Positions 5,632 through 6,408 of a stretch of 6,408 nt of DNA are shown piece by piece (position 1 is the stretch's first letter; each line of letters starts with the position of its first letter). The DNA lies in assembly GCA_036273175.1 (NCBI GenBank), contig DASUIE010000349.1, positions 1-6,408 of the forward strand, given 5' to 3'. This stretch comes from DATARH01 sp036273175 (lineage in GTDB: Bacteria; Pseudomonadota; Alphaproteobacteria; ATCC43930; CGMCC-115725). Made by a program: the position numbers and the translations under genes. The notes under the pieces were generated by a model. That model made no database searches and was not told the origin of the DNA. It was given only the letters and a program-made list of their open reading frames with translations.

Positions 5632-6408
5632 ATGCCCGAGACCACCGTCGCGATCGTCGGCGCCGGGATTGGCGGGGTTTACCTCGCCGCCGATCTGGGC
5701 CTGCGCGGCTGCAAAATCCGCCTCCACGACCGCGACGACAGCCGCCTCGCCGAAATCCGCGGGCGCGGCGGGCTCGACGTCGAAGGCGACAGATCGGGCT
5801 TCGCCGCGGTCGAGACGCCGACCGATCTGTCACAGGCCGTGACCGGCGCCGACGTGATCGCGGTGTGCACCGGCGGCACCTATCAGGAGGGCGTCGCCAC
5901 AGGGATCGCGGCCTCGTTGACCGACGGCCAGACCATCCTGCTGATCCAGGGCAATACCGGCGGCTCGCTGGTCTTCCGGCGCGCGCTCGACCGGGCCGGC
6001 TGCCGCGCCCGAATCGACATCGCCGAGATGGACAACTACCCGTTCTCGTGCTGGCGCCTCGCGCCGACCCGGATCAAGCCGATCGTCACCAAGAAAAACC
6101 TGCAGATCGCCAGCTTTCCGGGCAACCGCGTCGACGCGGTCTTTGCCCGGCTCGGCCCGCTCTTCCCGACCGCTGTCGCCGCGCCGAGCATCGTCTCGAC
6201 CGGCTTTATGAACGCCAACGCAATGCTGCACGTCGCCAATTGCGTCGGCAATGCCGGTAAGATCGATCGCGGCGAAGCGTACAAATTCTACGCCGAGGGC
6301 GTGACCCCGGCGGTCGGGCGGCTCTACAGCGCGATCAACGCCGAAAGGGTCGCGATCGCCGCCGCGCTCGGCGCCGAGGTGCCGACCCTGGAGGACTGGT
6401 TCGCCCGC
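5632..6408 (+). CDS. NAD(P)-dependent octopine/nopaline dehydrogenase-family protein, 5' part
   Basis: An open frame of 259 codons from ATG 5632 runs off the window; family members are about 350-400 residues, so roughly the last third is missing. The N-terminus is a Rossmann domain with the dinucleotide motif VGAGIGG (residues 9-15), then a strand ending in HDRDD where the cofactor ribose-binding residue lies, and VIAVCTGGTYQEG (75-87). The second domain matches the octopine/nopaline dehydrogenase C-terminal family: H200 in NANAMLHVAN fits the catalytic His, and FYAEG, PAVGRLYSAINAERVAIAAALG and TLEDWF follow the family pattern. Known members reductively join an amino acid to a keto acid, or run this in reverse, using NAD(P)H. 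The role here is unknown; it might reduce an imine or oxidise an N-carboxyalkyl amino acid. It is cytoplasmic and sits last in the visible operon. A ketopantoate-reductase-like relative is a less likely alternative. Confidence 0.83.
   Translation, partial: MPETTVAIVGAGIGGVYLAADLGLRGCKIRLHDRDDSRLAEIRGRGGLDVEGDRSGFAAVETPTDLSQAVTGADVIAVCTGGTYQEGVATGIAASLTDGQTILLIQGNTGGSLVFRRALDRAGCRARIDIAEMDNYPFSCWRLAPTRIKPIVTKKNLQIASFPGNRVDAVFARLGPLFPTAVAAPSIVSTGFMNANAMLHVANCVGNAGKIDRGEAYKFYAEGVTPAVGRLYSAINAERVAIAAALGAEVPTLEDWFAR

Larger units (their letters stand above)
1..6408 (+). other. Putative polycistronic aromatic-catabolism operon
   Basis: Seven same-strand genes are separated by 10, -8, 10, -4, -1 and 11 bp (negative values are overlaps). 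No gap is large enough for a promoter or terminator, so one transcript extending beyond both window ends is likely. The combination of ring hydroxylase, ring-cleavage dioxygenase, lactonase and two decarboxylase/hydrolase-type amidohydrolases points to degradation of a hydroxylated ring compound. The regulator, the transporter membrane parts and the flavin reductase must lie outside the window if they are linked at all. Confidence 0.75.

Noticed and set aside
4124..5833. A 569-codon open frame on the - strand opposite the monooxygenase gene
   Set aside because: It is Arg/Ala/Gly-rich with no recognisable domain, and lies antisense to a clear HpaB-family gene. Long antisense frames are expected in G+C-rich DNA with this codon bias.
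5865..6260. A 131-codon + strand frame within the final gene
   Set aside because: Out of frame with the opine-dehydrogenase-like reading frame that is open from 5632 to 6408 and carries clear Rossmann and family motifs.

Overview
The window is one strand of a dense catabolic operon from a G+C-rich bacterium. G+C is roughly two thirds by eye, with codons strongly biased to G or C in third position. Codon use, Shine-Dalgarno spacing and the gene families fit a soil or rhizosphere proteobacterium, most plausibly an alphaproteobacterium of the Bradyrhizobium/Rhizobiales type. That placement is inference; no rRNA or other marker gene is present.

Layout, all on the + strand: (1) 1-213, the 3' end of an amidohydrolase-2 family gene; (2) 224-1321, a complete paralogue of it with ACMSD-like metal-site motifs; (3) 1314-2366, a LigB-type (class III) extradiol ring-cleavage dioxygenase homologue; (4) 2377-3252, an SMP-30/gluconolactonase-family lactonase; (5) 3249-4157, an NMT1/THI5-like protein with a substrate-binding-protein fold but no signal peptide; (6) 4157-5620, an HpaB/PvcC/TftD-type flavin-dependent monooxygenase; (7) 5632 to the window end, the N-terminal 259 residues of an octopine/nopaline dehydrogenase-family protein. 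Gaps are 10-11 bp or the genes overlap (8, 4 and 1 bp), so the set is almost certainly one transcript with coupled translation. No promoter, terminator, RNA gene, repeat array or mobile element is visible, and no stretch longer than 11 bp lies outside a gene.

Read together, the families suggest breakdown of a hydroxylated aromatic or heteroaromatic compound. The HpaB-like enzyme would hydroxylate the ring, the LigB-like enzyme would open it, the SMP-30 protein would hydrolyse a lactone, and one or both amidohydrolases would decarboxylate or hydrolyse intermediates. The opine-dehydrogenase-like enzyme would carry out an NAD(P)H-linked redox step, perhaps on an imine or amino-acid conjugate. 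The substrate cannot be named from sequence. Several features suggest this is not a textbook pathway. The dioxygenase has Gln where a metal-binding His is expected. The monooxygenase lacks the expected Arg and His of the HpaB active site. The binding-protein-fold gene looks cytoplasmic and has no transporter partners in the window. An opine-type dehydrogenase is an uncommon companion to ring-cleavage genes.
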